Shown piece after piece: positions 49,101-58,881 of a DNA stretch of 64,000 nucleotides. Every line of letters starts with the position of its first letter. Within the stretch, counting starts at the first letter, position 1. A model generated the notes under the pieces. It had not been told where the DNA came from, made no database searches, and was given only the letters and a program-made list of their open reading frames with translations. The position numbers and the translations under genes are program-made. Location: contig CP036434.1 of assembly GCA_007751475.1 (NCBI GenBank), forward strand, positions 4,903,524-4,967,523, given 5' to 3'. The DNA is from Saltatorellus ferox. Its GTDB lineage: Bacteria; Planctomycetota; UBA1135; GCA-002686595.

Positions 49101-51905
49101 ATGAACCTCATCGAGACCCAGGGAGTCGCGCTGTCGCCATCTCCCCGGAGTTCGAAACTCCAGGGGGCTGCTGCTGGCGGCGAGCCGGAGAATGACCTGC
49201 CGGAGGCCCCCTGGGGTCAGCCGGTAGAGGACGTTCTGGAGGACTTCGGAACGACGCTCGAGAGCGGCCTGAGCGAGGCCGAGGCCGCGCTGCGCCTGGA
49301 GCAGCACGGTCCCAACGTGCTCCAGCAAGCCGAACGGATCACAGCCTGGAAGATCCTGCTCGCGCAGTTCAAGAGCTCCATCATCTGGCTTTTGATCGCG
49401 GTCTCGGGACTCGCGCTGGCACTCGGTGAACCGCTCGATAGCGCCGCCGTGATGACGGTGGTTTTGATCAACGCGGCCATTGGATTCTTCATCGAGCGGC
49501 GCGCCGTTCAATCGGTCGACGCGCTGCGGTCCCTCGGCAACCTTCACACGACCGTGCGACGGGGCGGTCGAACGAGCCAGGTCCCCGCGGAGAATCTGGT
49601 GCCTGGAGACATCGTGCTCGTCGAGGCCGGAGACGTACTCACGGCGGACCTGCGGCTCGTCGAAAGCCCGCTCCTCTGCGTGGACGAATCGGCGTTGACC
49701 GGAGAGTCCCTGCCCGTCACCAAGTCCGTGCCGGCCTGCGCGACGGACGCGTCCCTCTCCGACCGGACCTGCATGCTGCACAAGGGCACCGCGGTCTTCA
49801 CGGGATCCGCGGTCGCGGTCGTGGTCGCGACCGGTATGCGCACCGCGCTCGGCGAGATCACCGACCTCGTCGTGCATGCGGAAGCAGGAACGTCGCCGCT
49901 CAACGACCGCCTGAATCGCCTCGCTCGAACGCTCATCGGTTTGACGCTGGTCGTCGCGGCCTTCGTGACGATCATGATGTTCGTCAACGGAAGGGGCCTG
50001 CTCCTCGCGGTCGAGATCGGCATCGCGCTGGCCGTTGCGACCGTCCCCGAGGGACTGCCTGTCGTCGCGACCATCGCGCTCGCGCGCGGTATGGGGAGAA
50101 TGGCAAAGCGGAGCGCCCTCGTCGAGAACATGGCCGCAGTGGAGACGCTCGGCTCCACCTCGGTCCTCATGACGGACAAGACGGGGACCCTCACAGAGAA
50201 CAGGATGGTCGCGGTCGAGTACGCGCTGCCCGAGGGCACGGTCAGGATCGAGGCGGACGAGGAACGCTCCAGAAGCACCTTCTTTTCGGGCGAGGCCGTC
50301 ATCGAGCCTCTCGAGGACGAAGCGCTTCTGGAAGCGCTTGAGATCGGCGCTCTCTGCAATCGTGCCACGCTCGAGGAGACGCCTGGTCAGCCCTCCACGG
50401 GCACCGGAGACCCGACCGAGATCGCACTCCTGGGCGCTGCTGACCGCGCAGGTATCGATCGCGTCGATCTCAAGAAACGCATGCCCCTGGAAGACGAGCG
50501 CGCTTTCGACCCTGCCACCAAGCTGATGGCGACGATCCACGCGCGTGACGGCGCTCTCTTCGCCGCGATCAAGGGAGCTCCAGAAGCCGTCCTGGAGACG
50601 TGCACTCGCTGCTCGACGGCCGCGGGATCCGAGGAGCTGACCTCTGCCGATCGCCAGAGCTGGCTCGATCGAACGGATGCGATGGCCGCGCGAGGACAGC
50701 GCGTTCTTGGGCTGGCGCGCACGCGAGGAGACGCACCGTTCGAGTACGCGGATCTCGAGTTCGTCGGCCTGGTCGGTCTGCTCGATCCACCGCGCGCTGG
50801 AGCCCGAGGCACCGTCGAGCGGCTGCGTGCCGCGGGCATCGAGGTCATCATGGTGACCGGAGACCACGTCGCCACCGGCACCGCCATCGCGAGTGAGGTC
50901 GGGATCTGCCTCCTGGACGATCAGGGGAACGGGGAGCCCGAGTTGGCCATCGACGCGCGCGAGATCGCTTCCGTGGCCGATGCGGCTTCCTCCGTCAGGG
51001 AAACGCTGTCCTCGGCCCGAGTCATCGGTCGCGCGAGCCCGCGGCAGAAGCTCGACCTGATCGCACTCCACCAGGAACGCGGCGAGGTGGTCGCGATGAT
51101 CGGAGACGGCGTGAACGATGCGCCTGCGCTGCGCAAGGCGGATATCGGCGTGGCGATGGGGTTGCGCGGCACCCAGGTGGCCCGAGAGGCCGCCGACATG
51201 GTGCTGCGGAACGATGACATCGCGAGCATCCTCGCGGCCGTCGAGGAAGGGCGCTCGATCTTCCGGAACATCCGTCGCTTCGTCGTCTACTTGATGTCGT
51301 GCAACGTGAGCGAGATCTTCGTCGTGGGCGCTGGCTCCATGCTGTCCGGTCCGCTGCCCGTGCTCCCGCTTCACATCCTCTTCCTCAACATGGTCACGGA
51401 TGTCTTCCCGGCCCTTGCGCTCGGCACCTGCCGGGCGGACGAAGGGATCCTGCGTGAGGCGCCGCGCCCCGAGGGCGAGACGATCCTGCTGAAGCGTCAC
51501 TGGCGGAACATCTTCTCGGTAGGAGTGATCATGGCCGCCTCCGTGATGAGCGCTCTGGGCGTCGCCGTCCATGTCCTCGATCTGACGGAATCCCAGGCCA
51601 CCACCACCGCGTTCCTGACGCTCGCCATGGCGCAGCTCTGGCACACGCTCTCCATGAGCGGCTACCGATCTCACCTCGTGCGCAACGAGGTCACGGAAAA
51701 TCCATACGTCTGGTCCGCGATCGCGGGCTGCGCAGCGCTCCTCGTGCTGGCGGTCTACTGGGGCCCCATGCGGCGCCTTCTGTCGCTGGCCGAGGTCGGC
51801 GTCCATGCCTGGTCCGTCGCGGTCTTCTTCTCGCTCATCCCCATGTCGAGCGTGGCCGTATGGCGCGCACTCGCACGCCTTCGAACGGAGTCCACCCCAT
51901 CATGA
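49101..51905 (+). CDS. P2-type cation-transporting ATPase (Ca2+-like)
   Basis: 934 residues from ATG 49101 (a GTG at 49095 is also possible). Parts: N-terminal VEDVLEDFGTTLESGLSEAEAALRLEQHGPN cation-ATPase domain; actuator site DESALTGESLPVTK; M4 ion site PEGLPVV; phosphorylation Asp359 in DKTGTLTENR; hinge MIGDGVNDAPALRKADIGVAMG; and M6 NMVTDVFPALALG. These features fit the SERCA/PMR1-like P2A group, probably Ca2+ (possibly other cations). It removes ions at ATP cost. Its stop overlaps the start of the PEP synthase gene by 4 bp, beginning a long coupled operon. Substrate not certain from motifs alone. Confidence 0.9.
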   Translation: MNLIETQGVALSPSPRSSKLQGAAAGGEPENDLPEAPWGQPVEDVLEDFGTTLESGLSEAEAALRLEQHGPNVLQQAERITAWKILLAQFKSSIIWLLIAVSGLALALGEPLDSAAVMTVVLINAAIGFFIERRAVQSVDALRSLGNLHTTVRRGGRTSQVPAENLVPGDIVLVEAGDVLTADLRLVESPLLCVDESALTGESLPVTKSVPACATDASLSDRTCMLHKGTAVFTGSAVAVVVATGMRTALGEITDLVVHAEAGTSPLNDRLNRLARTLIGLTLVVAAFVTIMMFVNGRGLLLAVEIGIALAVATVPEGLPVVATIALARGMGRMAKRSALVENMAAVETLGSTSVLMTDKTGTLTENRMVAVEYALPEGTVRIEADEERSRSTFFSGEAVIEPLEDEALLEALEIGALCNRATLEETPGQPSTGTGDPTEIALLGAADRAGIDRVDLKKRMPLEDERAFDPATKLMATIHARDGALFAAIKGAPEAVLETCTRCSTAAGSEELTSADRQSWLDRTDAMAARGQRVLGLARTRGDAPFEYADLEFVGLVGLLDPPRAGARGTVERLRAAGIEVIMVTGDHVATGTAIASEVGICLLDDQGNGEPELAIDAREIASVADAASSVRETLSSARVIGRASPRQKLDLIALHQERGEVVAMIGDGVNDAPALRKADIGVAMGLRGTQVAREAADMVLRNDDIASILAAVEEGRSIFRNIRRFVVYLMSCNVSEIFVVGAGSMLSGPLPVLPLHILFLNMVTDVFPALALGTCRADEGILREAPRPEGETILLKRHWRNIFSVGVIMAASVMSALGVAVHVLDLTESQATTTAFLTLAMAQLWHTLSMSGYRSHLVRNEVTENPYVWSAIAGCAALLVLAVYWGPMRRLLSLAEVGVHAWSVAVFFSLIPMSSVAVWRALARLRTESTPS

Positions 51906-54376
51906 ACCCATCGCACATCCTCTGGTTCCAGGACATCAGCCACACGGACGTCCCCCTGGTCGGTGGCAAGACCGCCTCGCTGGGCGAGATGTACCAGGCC
52001 CTCTCGGCCCAGGGCGTCCTCGTTCCCAACGGCTTCGCCGTCACGGCCGACGCCTACAGGCTCGTCCTCGACGAGGCGGACGCCTGGGGTCCGCTCAAGG
52101 CCGCGCTCCAAGGGCTCGACCCCGACAGTCCGGACGACCTCGCGAAGCGCGCACGCAAGGCTCGGGAGATCGTGCACAACGCCGCGGTACCTGCCGCGAT
52201 GCGCCAGGAAATCCTCGACGCCTACCATCAGCTCCTGGACGAGTACGGACCGGAAACCACCCTGGCCGTCCGCAGCTCCGCCACCGCCGAGGACCTCCCT
52301 ACCGCGAGCTTCGCGGGACAGCAGGAAACGTTCCTCAACGTCAGCGGCGAGGAAGCCGTCATCGAGGCATTCCGGCGCTGCATGGCCAGCCTCTTCACCG
52401 ACCGAGCGATCCACTACCGCATCACGAACGGCTTCGACCACTTCTCGGTCGCTCTGTCCGTCTGCATGATGAAGATGGTGCGCGCCGATCTGGCGTCCAG
52501 CGGGGTCATGTTCACGCTGGACACCGAGTCCGGATTCCGCGACGCCGTCTTTCTCACCGGAGCCTTTGGACTCGGGGAGAACGTCGTGCAAGGGACCGTG
52601 CAGCCGGACGAGTTCTACGTCCACAAACCAACGTTCCGGAAGGGGTTCCGCACGGTGCTCAAGCGCACGCTCGGCACCAAGGCGCTGAAGATGATCTACG
52701 GTCAGGGTCGGGACGGTAGTCGCACCAGAAACTTGCCCACCACCGACGCGGAACGCTCCAGCTTCTGCTTGACGGACGAGGAAGTTCTCACGCTCACTGG
52801 CTACGCCATCGCCATCGAGGAGCACTATTCTGCGCTCGCGACAGATCCTCGACCGATGGACATCGAGTGGGCAAAGGACGGACTCGACGGCTCGCTCTAC
52901 ATCGTTCAGGCGCGGCCCGAAACCGCCGTGAGCCAGCGGGGCACCGAGCTTGTTCAGTATGTTCTGAAGGGTGAGGGTGAGATGCTCGTGAAGGGGAACG
53001 CCGTCGGCACCGGTATCGCGCATGGTCCGGTGCGCGTCATTCAAGACCCCTCCGAACTCGGTACCTTCGTCACCGGCGAAGTGCTGGTCGCGGAGACGAC
53101 CAACCCCGACTGGGAGCCCGTCATGAAGCGCGCCTCTGCGATCGTGACCGAGCGCGGCGGCCGCACGTGTCACGCGGCGATCCTCGCCCGCGAACTGAAC
53201 ATCCCCGCGGTCGTCGGAGCCACGGACGCCGTTGCGATCCTGACCGGCCGTCCTGACATCACCGTCTCCTGCGCGGAGGGCGCCGACGGCCGCGTGTACG
53301 ACGGGGAGGTTCCGTTCAAGGTCCTGCGAACGAACGTCGGCGAATTGGCTCGACCGAGCACCAAGATCATGCTGAACCTCGCGAACCCGGGTCTCGCGTT
53401 CCAGTCCTCGTTCATCCCCTGTGACGGCGTGGGGCTCGCGAGGACGGAGTTCATCATCAGCCAGTCGGTCGGCGTCCACCCGATGGCCCTCGCCCACCCC
53501 GAGAGGGTCACCGACGCGGCCATCCAGGCCAAGATCCGCGAACGGATCTCGGGGCACGCGAGCGGCACCGACTACTTCGTCGAGCGGCTCTCCGAGGGCG
53601 TCGGGCAGATCGCGGCGGCCTTTTATCCGCGGCCTGTCATCGTACGGATGTCCGACTTCAAGACGAACGAGTACGCCCAGCTCCTCGGCGGCGCCGACTT
53701 CGAGCCGGTAGAAGCCAATCCCATGATCGGCTTCCGTGGGGCCTCCCGGTACGCGCACCCCGCCTATGCGGACGGCTTCGAGCTGGAGTGCCTGGCCATG
53801 CGCCGCGTCCGGGAGGAGATGGGCCTCACGAACGTCAAGCTGATGATCCCGTTCTGCCGCCGCGTGGACGAAGCCGAGAAGGTGCTGGCGCTGATGGCCC
53901 GGCACGGACTCGGGCGCGGCGTGAACGGTCTCGAGATCTACGTCATGTGCGAGATCCCGAACAACGTCGTCCAGATCGATGCCTTCGCTCCGCACTTCGA
54001 CGGCTTCTCGATCGGGTCCAATGACCTGACGCAGCTCACCCTCGGCGTCGATCGCGACTCCGAGATGGTCGCGTTCGAGTTCGACGAGCGAGATCCCGGC
54101 GTCATGGAGATGCTGCGCCTCGCGGTCGAAGGCGCTCGCAGGAACGATCGGCATTCGGGCATCTGTGGCCAGGCCCCGTCCGACTACCCCGAGGTAGCCG
54201 AGTTCCTGGTGAAGCACGGCATCGACTCCATCAGCCTGACCCCCGACGCCGTCATCGCCACCACGCTCAGCGTGCTCAGCCTCGAGGCGAAGCTGAAAGG
54301 AGAGGAGGTCCTGACCCCCGCCTCCAGAGCGACATCCATCGTGCCCATCGTCCCCCCTCGCCCCGTGACGAGATGA
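51902..54376 (+). CDS. ppsA: Phosphoenolpyruvate synthase
   Basis: 824 residues from ATG 51902. Nucleotide-binding domain N-terminal (GGKTASLGEMYQAL; AVRSSATAEDLPTASFAGQQ; GLGENVVQG), central phospho-histidine His424 in GGRTCHAAILARELNIP, and C-terminal PEP/pyruvate barrel (GLARTEFIIS; MIGFRGASRY; FSIGSNDLTQLTLGVDRDS; ICGQAPSDYP). It converts pyruvate + ATP to PEP + AMP + phosphate. Overlap of 4 bp with both the P-type ATPase and acetate kinase genes shows it is embedded in the pump operon, an unusual place. It could feed gluconeogenesis when acetate or lactate-derived pyruvate is the carbon source. Confidence 0.96.
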   Translation: MNPSHILWFQDISHTDVPLVGGKTASLGEMYQALSAQGVLVPNGFAVTADAYRLVLDEADAWGPLKAALQGLDPDSPDDLAKRARKAREIVHNAAVPAAMRQEILDAYHQLLDEYGPETTLAVRSSATAEDLPTASFAGQQETFLNVSGEEAVIEAFRRCMASLFTDRAIHYRITNGFDHFSVALSVCMMKMVRADLASSGVMFTLDTESGFRDAVFLTGAFGLGENVVQGTVQPDEFYVHKPTFRKGFRTVLKRTLGTKALKMIYGQGRDGSRTRNLPTTDAERSSFCLTDEEVLTLTGYAIAIEEHYSALATDPRPMDIEWAKDGLDGSLYIVQARPETAVSQRGTELVQYVLKGEGEMLVKGNAVGTGIAHGPVRVIQDPSELGTFVTGEVLVAETTNPDWEPVMKRASAIVTERGGRTCHAAILARELNIPAVVGATDAVAILTGRPDITVSCAEGADGRVYDGEVPFKVLRTNVGELARPSTKIMLNLANPGLAFQSSFIPCDGVGLARTEFIISQSVGVHPMALAHPERVTDAAIQAKIRERISGHASGTDYFVERLSEGVGQIAAAFYPRPVIVRMSDFKTNEYAQLLGGADFEPVEANPMIGFRGASRYAHPAYADGFELECLAMRRVREEMGLTNVKLMIPFCRRVDEAEKVLALMARHGLGRGVNGLEIYVMCEIPNNVVQIDAFAPHFDGFSIGSNDLTQLTLGVDRDSEMVAFEFDERDPGVMEMLRLAVEGARRNDRHSGICGQAPSDYPEVAEFLVKHGIDSISLTPDAVIATTLSVLSLEAKLKGEEVLTPASRATSIVPIVPPRPVTR

Positions 54377-55638
54377 ATGTTCTTGTCTTGAACGCAGGCT
54401 CCTCGTCGCTGCGCTTCCAGATCATCCAGACCGACGCGGATCTCATGCAGCGTGACGTCGACCGGCGACTCGCCCACGGCCTCGTCGAGCGAATCGGCGG
54501 CCACGCGATCTGCACGCTGGAGGCAGAGGGGCAAGGCGCGATCACGGAGGACGCGCCGCTGCGGGACCACCGGGCGGCGATCGAGCGCGTGCTCGATTGG
54601 GTGATCTCGGACGAGAGTGGCATCGAGGGCATCCGGGCGCTCGCCGACATTCACGCCGTCGGCCACCGCGTGGTCCATGGCGGGCAGCTCTTCCAGCGCT
54701 CGGCGCGCGTTGACGACGAGGTGATCGCCGGTATCGAGAGCTGCATCGAGCTCGCGCCTCTCCACAACCCGGCGAACCTGCGCGGCATCCGAGCCGTCAA
54801 GGAGTTGCTCGGACCGGACCTGCCCCAGGTGGCCGTCTTCGATACCGCCTTCCACGCGACCATGCCGGAGTGCGCCTATCTCTATGCGCTCCCCTACCAC
54901 TACTACCGACGCCTCCAGGTGCGGCGCTACGGATTCCATGGAACCTCCCATCGGTATGTGGCCTATCGGTACCGAAAGCTCGCGCGCTTACCACGCAACG
55001 AGGTCCACCTCATCACGATCCATCTCGGCAACGGGTGCTCTGCCTGCGCGATCCAGGCAGGCAATTCGTTCGATACGTCGATGGGCTTCACGCCGCTCGA
55101 CGGACTCATCATGGGGACGCGCTGCGGCGATCTCGACCCCTCCATCGTCGAGTACCTCGTCCAGAAGGACGGGCTCACGCTCCACGAGGTCGAAGGCATC
55201 CTGAACAAGCAGTCGGGACTCCTCGGGATCTCGGGGCTCACCGCCGACATGCGCGACCTCCAGGCAGAGGTGGCTGAGAACGGCGACCGCCGAGCCAAGC
55301 TCGCGATCGACATGTTCTGCTGGCGCGTCCGTAAGTACATCGGAGCGTACGCCGTCGAACTCGACGGGCCGATCGCGGTCGTCTTCACCGGGGGCATCGG
55401 CGAGAACGCCCCGGCGATTCGCGAGCAGATCTGCCGCGGTCTCGGTCGGATTGGGCTGATGATCGATCCGGAGCGGAACGATGCGGCGGTGAACGGCCGA
55501 TCGGCGCGCATCTCGACGGATACAAGCGAGATGACGGCGTACGTCATCCCGACCAACGAAGAGCTTCTGATCGCGCGCGACACGGTCCGCGTCTTGGAGG
55601 GAGTGATCGCTCCCCGCGTCGAGGATGGTTCCCCATGA
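54373..55638 (+). CDS. ackA: Acetate kinase
   Basis: 421 residues. Signature motifs: NVLVLNAGSSSLRFQII at the start, AVGHRVVHGG, VFDTAFHATMPECAYLYALP, HLGNGCSACAIQAGNSFDTSMGFTPLDGLIMGTRCGDLDP-type central segments, and VFTGGIGENAPAIREQIC. It interconverts acetyl phosphate + ADP and acetate + ATP. The gene overlaps ppsA upstream (ATGA) and atpD downstream (ATGA). No phosphotransacetylase or phosphoketolase gene is in the window, so acetyl phosphate must come from elsewhere. Placement directly before an ATP synthase suggests a role in energy balance. Confidence 0.96.
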   Translation: MNVLVLNAGSSSLRFQIIQTDADLMQRDVDRRLAHGLVERIGGHAICTLEAEGQGAITEDAPLRDHRAAIERVLDWVISDESGIEGIRALADIHAVGHRVVHGGQLFQRSARVDDEVIAGIESCIELAPLHNPANLRGIRAVKELLGPDLPQVAVFDTAFHATMPECAYLYALPYHYYRRLQVRRYGFHGTSHRYVAYRYRKLARLPRNEVHLITIHLGNGCSACAIQAGNSFDTSMGFTPLDGLIMGTRCGDLDPSIVEYLVQKDGLTLHEVEGILNKQSGLLGISGLTADMRDLQAEVAENGDRRAKLAIDMFCWRVRKYIGAYAVELDGPIAVVFTGGIGENAPAIREQICRGLGRIGLMIDPERNDAAVNGRSARISTDTSEMTAYVIPTNEELLIARDTVRVLEGVIAPRVEDGSP

Positions 55639-57140
55639 CGAAGACCGTCCCGGACAGCCGCGATGTACCGCGCAACAGCCAATCGTTCGCGAAGAGCGAT
55701 GCAGCGGCGGCTCCCTTGGGTGTCGTCGTTGCAGTGCGCGGGAGTATCGTGGACGTTCGAGTGAACGGGCCGTTGCCTTCGATCCATCGTGTCCTACGCG
55801 CCATCCTGGACGGAGGGGATGGTCAAGCCGATACCGTCATCTTGCTGGAGGTGCTCACGCAAAGGGACGCACACCACGTTCGCTGCATCTCCCTCACCAC
55901 GACCCAGGGCCTCGCCCGGGGCATCGACGTCCTCGACACGGGTGGTCCCCTGATGGCGCCTGTGGGGCCGGGGATCCTCTCACGCATGTTCGACGTCTTC
56001 GGGAATCCGATCGATCGCCAGCCGCCGCCCGAGGATCTGGAGTGGCGCTCGGTCCATCGAGCTCCCCCATCTCTCCTGCGCCGGTCGACGCGCTCTGAGA
56101 TCTTCGAAACCGGCATCAAGCTGATCGACGTGCTCGTTCCGCTGGAGCGCGGCGGCAAGGCGGGTCTGTTCGGCGGTGCCGGCGTAGGGAAGACGGTGCT
56201 TCTCACCGAGATGATCCACAACATGGTGGGTCACGAGGAAGGCGTCAGCATCTTCTGCGGCATCGGCGAGCGCTGCCGCGAAGGAGAGGAACTGCACCGC
56301 GAGATGAAGGAGGCGGGCGTTCTGTCGAACATGACGATGGTCTTCGGGCAGATGAACGAGCCGCCGGGCGCTCGCTTCCGCGTGGGGCATGCGGCTCTGA
56401 CCATGGCAGAGTACTTCCGGGACGACGAGCAACGGGACGTGCTGCTCTTGATCGACAACATCTTCCGCTTCATCCAGGCGGGCTCCGAGGTCTCGGGCCT
56501 CATGGGCCAGATGCCCTCGCGGCTCGGCTACCAGCCGACCATGGGCACGGAGCTGTCCGCTCTGGAGGAGCGGATCGCCAACACCGACGCGGGCGCGATC
56601 ACGTCGATCCAGGCCGTCTACGTTCCTGCGGACGATTTCACGGACCCCGCCGCCGTCCATACCTTCTCGCACCTTTCGGCGTCGATCGTGCTCTCCCGCA
56701 AGCGAGCGGGCGAAGGGCTCTACCCGGCGATCGATCCACTGCAGTCGAACTCCAAGATGGCGACACCCGGAGTTGCCGGCGAGCGACACTACCGGCTCGC
56801 CCAGGAGATCCGGCACACGCTCGCCCGGTACGAGGATCTCAAGGACATCATCGCGATGCTTGGACTGGAGCAGCTGACGGCAGACGATCGACGGCTCGTC
56901 GGACGCGCGCGGCGACTGGAACGGTTCTTCACGCAGCCATTCTTTACCACCGAGCAGTTCACCGGATTGGACGGCAAGCTCGTCAGCCTGGAGGACGCCC
57001 TCGATGGCTGCGAGCGCATCTTGAACGACGAGTTCAGGGACTATCCGGAGAGCGCGCTCTACATGATCGGCGCTATCAGCGAGGTCAAAGGGGAGCCCAC
57101 CTCCACCGACACCGCGTCCTCTGCCAGCACGACCCCATGA
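55635..57140 (+). CDS. atpD: N-ATPase subunit beta
   Basis: 501 residues. Walker A GGAGVGKT at 180-187, catalytic GERCREGEELHREM with the conserved Glu, Walker B DVLLLIDNIFRFIQAGSEVSG and ALMGRMPSRLGYQPT-type loop (here MGQMPSRLGYQP). It is the catalytic subunit of the F1 head. In order atpD-C-Q-R-B-E-F-A-G the operon matches the N-ATPase class, an alternative rotary ATPase carried beside the ordinary F-ATPase in many marine bacteria; atpQ and atpR are the diagnostic genes. Start overlaps ackA stop; atpC overlaps its stop. N-terminal extension of about 25 residues compared with housekeeping beta. Confidence 0.96.
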   Translation: MTKTVPDSRDVPRNSQSFAKSDAAAAPLGVVVAVRGSIVDVRVNGPLPSIHRVLRAILDGGDGQADTVILLEVLTQRDAHHVRCISLTTTQGLARGIDVLDTGGPLMAPVGPGILSRMFDVFGNPIDRQPPPEDLEWRSVHRAPPSLLRRSTRSEIFETGIKLIDVLVPLERGGKAGLFGGAGVGKTVLLTEMIHNMVGHEEGVSIFCGIGERCREGEELHREMKEAGVLSNMTMVFGQMNEPPGARFRVGHAALTMAEYFRDDEQRDVLLLIDNIFRFIQAGSEVSGLMGQMPSRLGYQPTMGTELSALEERIANTDAGAITSIQAVYVPADDFTDPAAVHTFSHLSASIVLSRKRAGEGLYPAIDPLQSNSKMATPGVAGERHYRLAQEIRHTLARYEDLKDIIAMLGLEQLTADDRRLVGRARRLERFFTQPFFTTEQFTGLDGKLVSLEDALDGCERILNDEFRDYPESALYMIGAISEVKGEPTSTDTASSASTTP

Positions 57141-57529
57141 TGACTCTGCGGGTACTCGTTCCCTTCCAGGTCTTCGCGGAGAAGGCCCACGTCAAACGCA
57201 TCGTGACGGTCACACGAAGCGGCTCGTTCGGACTGCTTCCGCAGCGCCTCGACTGCGTTGCGACACTCGCGCCGGGCATCCTGGTCTACGAGACCGAGGA
57301 GGACGGTGAGTGCTACCTGGCGGTGGACGAGGGCATCCTCGTCAAGACGGGCTCCGAGGTCCGCGTGTCCGTCCGTCGAGCCGTCGCGGGATCAGACCTT
57401 TCTACGCTCCACGAGGCCGTCGAATCGGACTTTCTCGTCCTTGACGACCATGAGCGCGAGGTCCGCAGTGTCAACGCGAAGCTGGAGTCCGGTTTCCTTC
57501 GGCGCCTCGCCCATTTTCATCATGAGTGA
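57137..57529 (+). CDS. atpC: N-ATPase subunit epsilon
   Basis: 130 residues. Beta-sandwich domain with LRVLVPFQVF, FGLLPQRLDCVATLAPGILVYE and YLAVDEGILVKTGSEVRVSVR, then a short helical tail. It couples the central stalk to the head and may inhibit hydrolysis. It overlaps atpD and the following atpQ gene. Confidence 0.9.
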   Translation: MMTLRVLVPFQVFAEKAHVKRIVTVTRSGSFGLLPQRLDCVATLAPGILVYETEEDGECYLAVDEGILVKTGSEVRVSVRRAVAGSDLSTLHEAVESDFLVLDDHEREVRSVNAKLESGFLRRLAHFHHE

Positions 57530-57860
57530 CCCCAGTCCCAAGAAGCTCCCCGGTCCGCGCCAGGGGCTGGCGGCCGAGGTGGACGCCATGGCCCGGCGCA
57601 AGTTGAGGGCGCGACGCGATGGCACCGGCGCCTGGCTCGGCCTCGGCACCATGGGCGTGATCGGCTGGTCCGTGGTGGTCCCCACTCTACTGGGCGCCAC
57701 GCTCGGGCTATGGCTGGACCGTCATCACGGCGGCAGTCGGTCGTGGACGTTGACCTTGCTCGTCGGTGGCCTGGTTCTCGGCTGCGCGAACGCGTGGCAT
57801 TGGGTTTCCAGTGAGCAAGTGGCCATGCACGAGGACCAGGAAAGCGATGACGATGTTTGA
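57522..57860 (+). CDS. atpQ: N-ATPase AtpQ (AtpI-like) membrane protein
   Basis: 112 residues from ATG 57522, overlapping atpC by 8 bp. A charged N-terminus, then two membrane helices (GTMGVIGWSVVVPTLLGATLGLWLD and SWTLTLLVGGLVLGCANAWHW). The GxWLD and GxxLGxxNAW pattern is that of AtpI/AtpQ assembly helpers. In N-ATPase operons the gene sits exactly here, between atpC and atpR. It may aid assembly of the c-ring or Mg2+ supply, as suggested for AtpI. Confidence 0.85.
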   Translation: MSDPSPKKLPGPRQGLAAEVDAMARRKLRARRDGTGAWLGLGTMGVIGWSVVVPTLLGATLGLWLDRHHGGSRSWTLTLLVGGLVLGCANAWHWVSSEQVAMHEDQESDDDV

Positions 57861-58164
57861 CCTCGCCACCTACGCGCTAGCAGGCCTCGTTGGCTGGGCA
57901 CTGGGCGTGTTCTTCTTCGGCGGCCTCTGGTGGACCGTGCGCAAACTGGTGGCCTCCCCGGCGCCGGCGCGCTGGATGATCGCGAGCACGCTACTCCGGA
58001 CGGGTACGACCCTCCTCGGATTCTACCTCGTGTCCGGAGGCTCCTGGCAGCGAATGCTCGCCTGCCTGCTGGGCTTCTTGGCCGGAAGACTCAGCGTCTT
58101 CTGGTGGACCCGCTCCTTCGACCAGCGCTTGCACGAGGCATTTCCCCATGCGACTCAGTCCTGA
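57847..58164 (+). CDS. atpR: N-ATPase AtpR membrane protein
   Basis: 105 residues from ATG 57847, overlapping both atpQ and atpB. Three short membrane helices: YALAGLVGWALGVFFFGGLWW, ASTLLRTGTTLLGFYLVSGG and RMLACLLGFLAGRLSVFWW. It is found only in N-ATPase operons, so it is the clearest marker of the class. Conserved Arg residues (LLRTGTT; GRLSVFW) inside the second and third helices fit the suggestion that AtpR interacts with acidic c-subunits. Confidence 0.82.
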   Translation: MTMFDLATYALAGLVGWALGVFFFGGLWWTVRKLVASPAPARWMIASTLLRTGTTLLGFYLVSGGSWQRMLACLLGFLAGRLSVFWWTRSFDQRLHEAFPHATQS

Positions 58165-58867
58165 TGAGATCATCTTCTGGCAGAACGGCCTCTTCAAGCT
58201 GAACGCGACGATCGCCTTCACCTGGGCGCTCATGATCGTGATGGTCGTGGGCTCCGCCGTGATCACGCGCAGGCTCTCCGCGTCGGACGAACGCTCGCAC
58301 TGGCAGAACCTGATGGAGATCATCGTCACCGGCATCGCGAAGCAGCTCGAAGAGGTGGGACTCGCCCACCCGCGGTCCTACCTGCCTTTCCTGGGCACAC
58401 TCTTCCTGTTCATCGCCGTGGCGAGCCTTGGCACGATCGTTCCCGGATACGAGCCGCCCACGGGATCGCTCTCGACCACGGTGGCTCTGGCGCTTTGCGT
58501 CTTCGTGGCCGTGCCGGCTTTCGGCATCCAAGCCCAGGGCTTCCTGGGCTACGTCGGCACGTACGTCCAGCCGACGTTCATCATGCTTCCCTTCAATCTC
58601 ATCAGCGAGGTCTCGCGCACGCTCGCGCTCTCCGTGCGCCTCTTCGGAAACATGATGAGCGGCGCGATGATCATCGCCATCCTGCTCACGATCACGCCGC
58701 TCTTCTTCCCGATCGTCATGACCCTGCTGGGCCTCCTCACCGGCATGGTCCAGGCCTACATCTTCACGATTCTTGCCTCGGTCTATATCGCGGCGGCGAC
58801 GCGCAAGCTCGCGGGTCCCAAGCACGAGTCTGCGCCCCCTCACCCTGTCTCCATCGAAACCGCCTGA
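58148..58867 (+). CDS. atpB: N-ATPase subunit a
   Basis: 239 residues, about five membrane helices. The stator Arg of subunit a lies in LALSVRLFGNMMSGAMII and the last helix has QAYIFTILASVYIAAAT with the usual Gln. Together with the c-ring it forms the ion half-channels. The sequence PFNLISEVSRTLALSVRLFG is typical. It follows atpR with a 17-bp overlap. Confidence 0.93.
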   Translation: MRLSPDEIIFWQNGLFKLNATIAFTWALMIVMVVGSAVITRRLSASDERSHWQNLMEIIVTGIAKQLEEVGLAHPRSYLPFLGTLFLFIAVASLGTIVPGYEPPTGSLSTTVALALCVFVAVPAFGIQAQGFLGYVGTYVQPTFIMLPFNLISEVSRTLALSVRLFGNMMSGAMIIAILLTITPLFFPIVMTLLGLLTGMVQAYIFTILASVYIAAATRKLAGPKHESAPPHPVSIETA

Positions 58868-58881
58868 CCCGCCTTCACACC

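Noticed and set aside
49020..51806. Long open frame on the minus strand antisense to the cation ATPase gene (about 928 codons).
   Set aside because: The plus strand shows intact P-type ATPase motifs; the antisense frame is rich in Arg, Asp, His and Gly with no domain. Such mirror frames are common in G+C-rich coding DNA.
51755..54217. 820-codon open frame on the minus strand across the PEP synthase gene.
   Set aside because: It mirrors the ppsA codon pattern, has no known motif and overlaps a well-conserved gene over its whole length.
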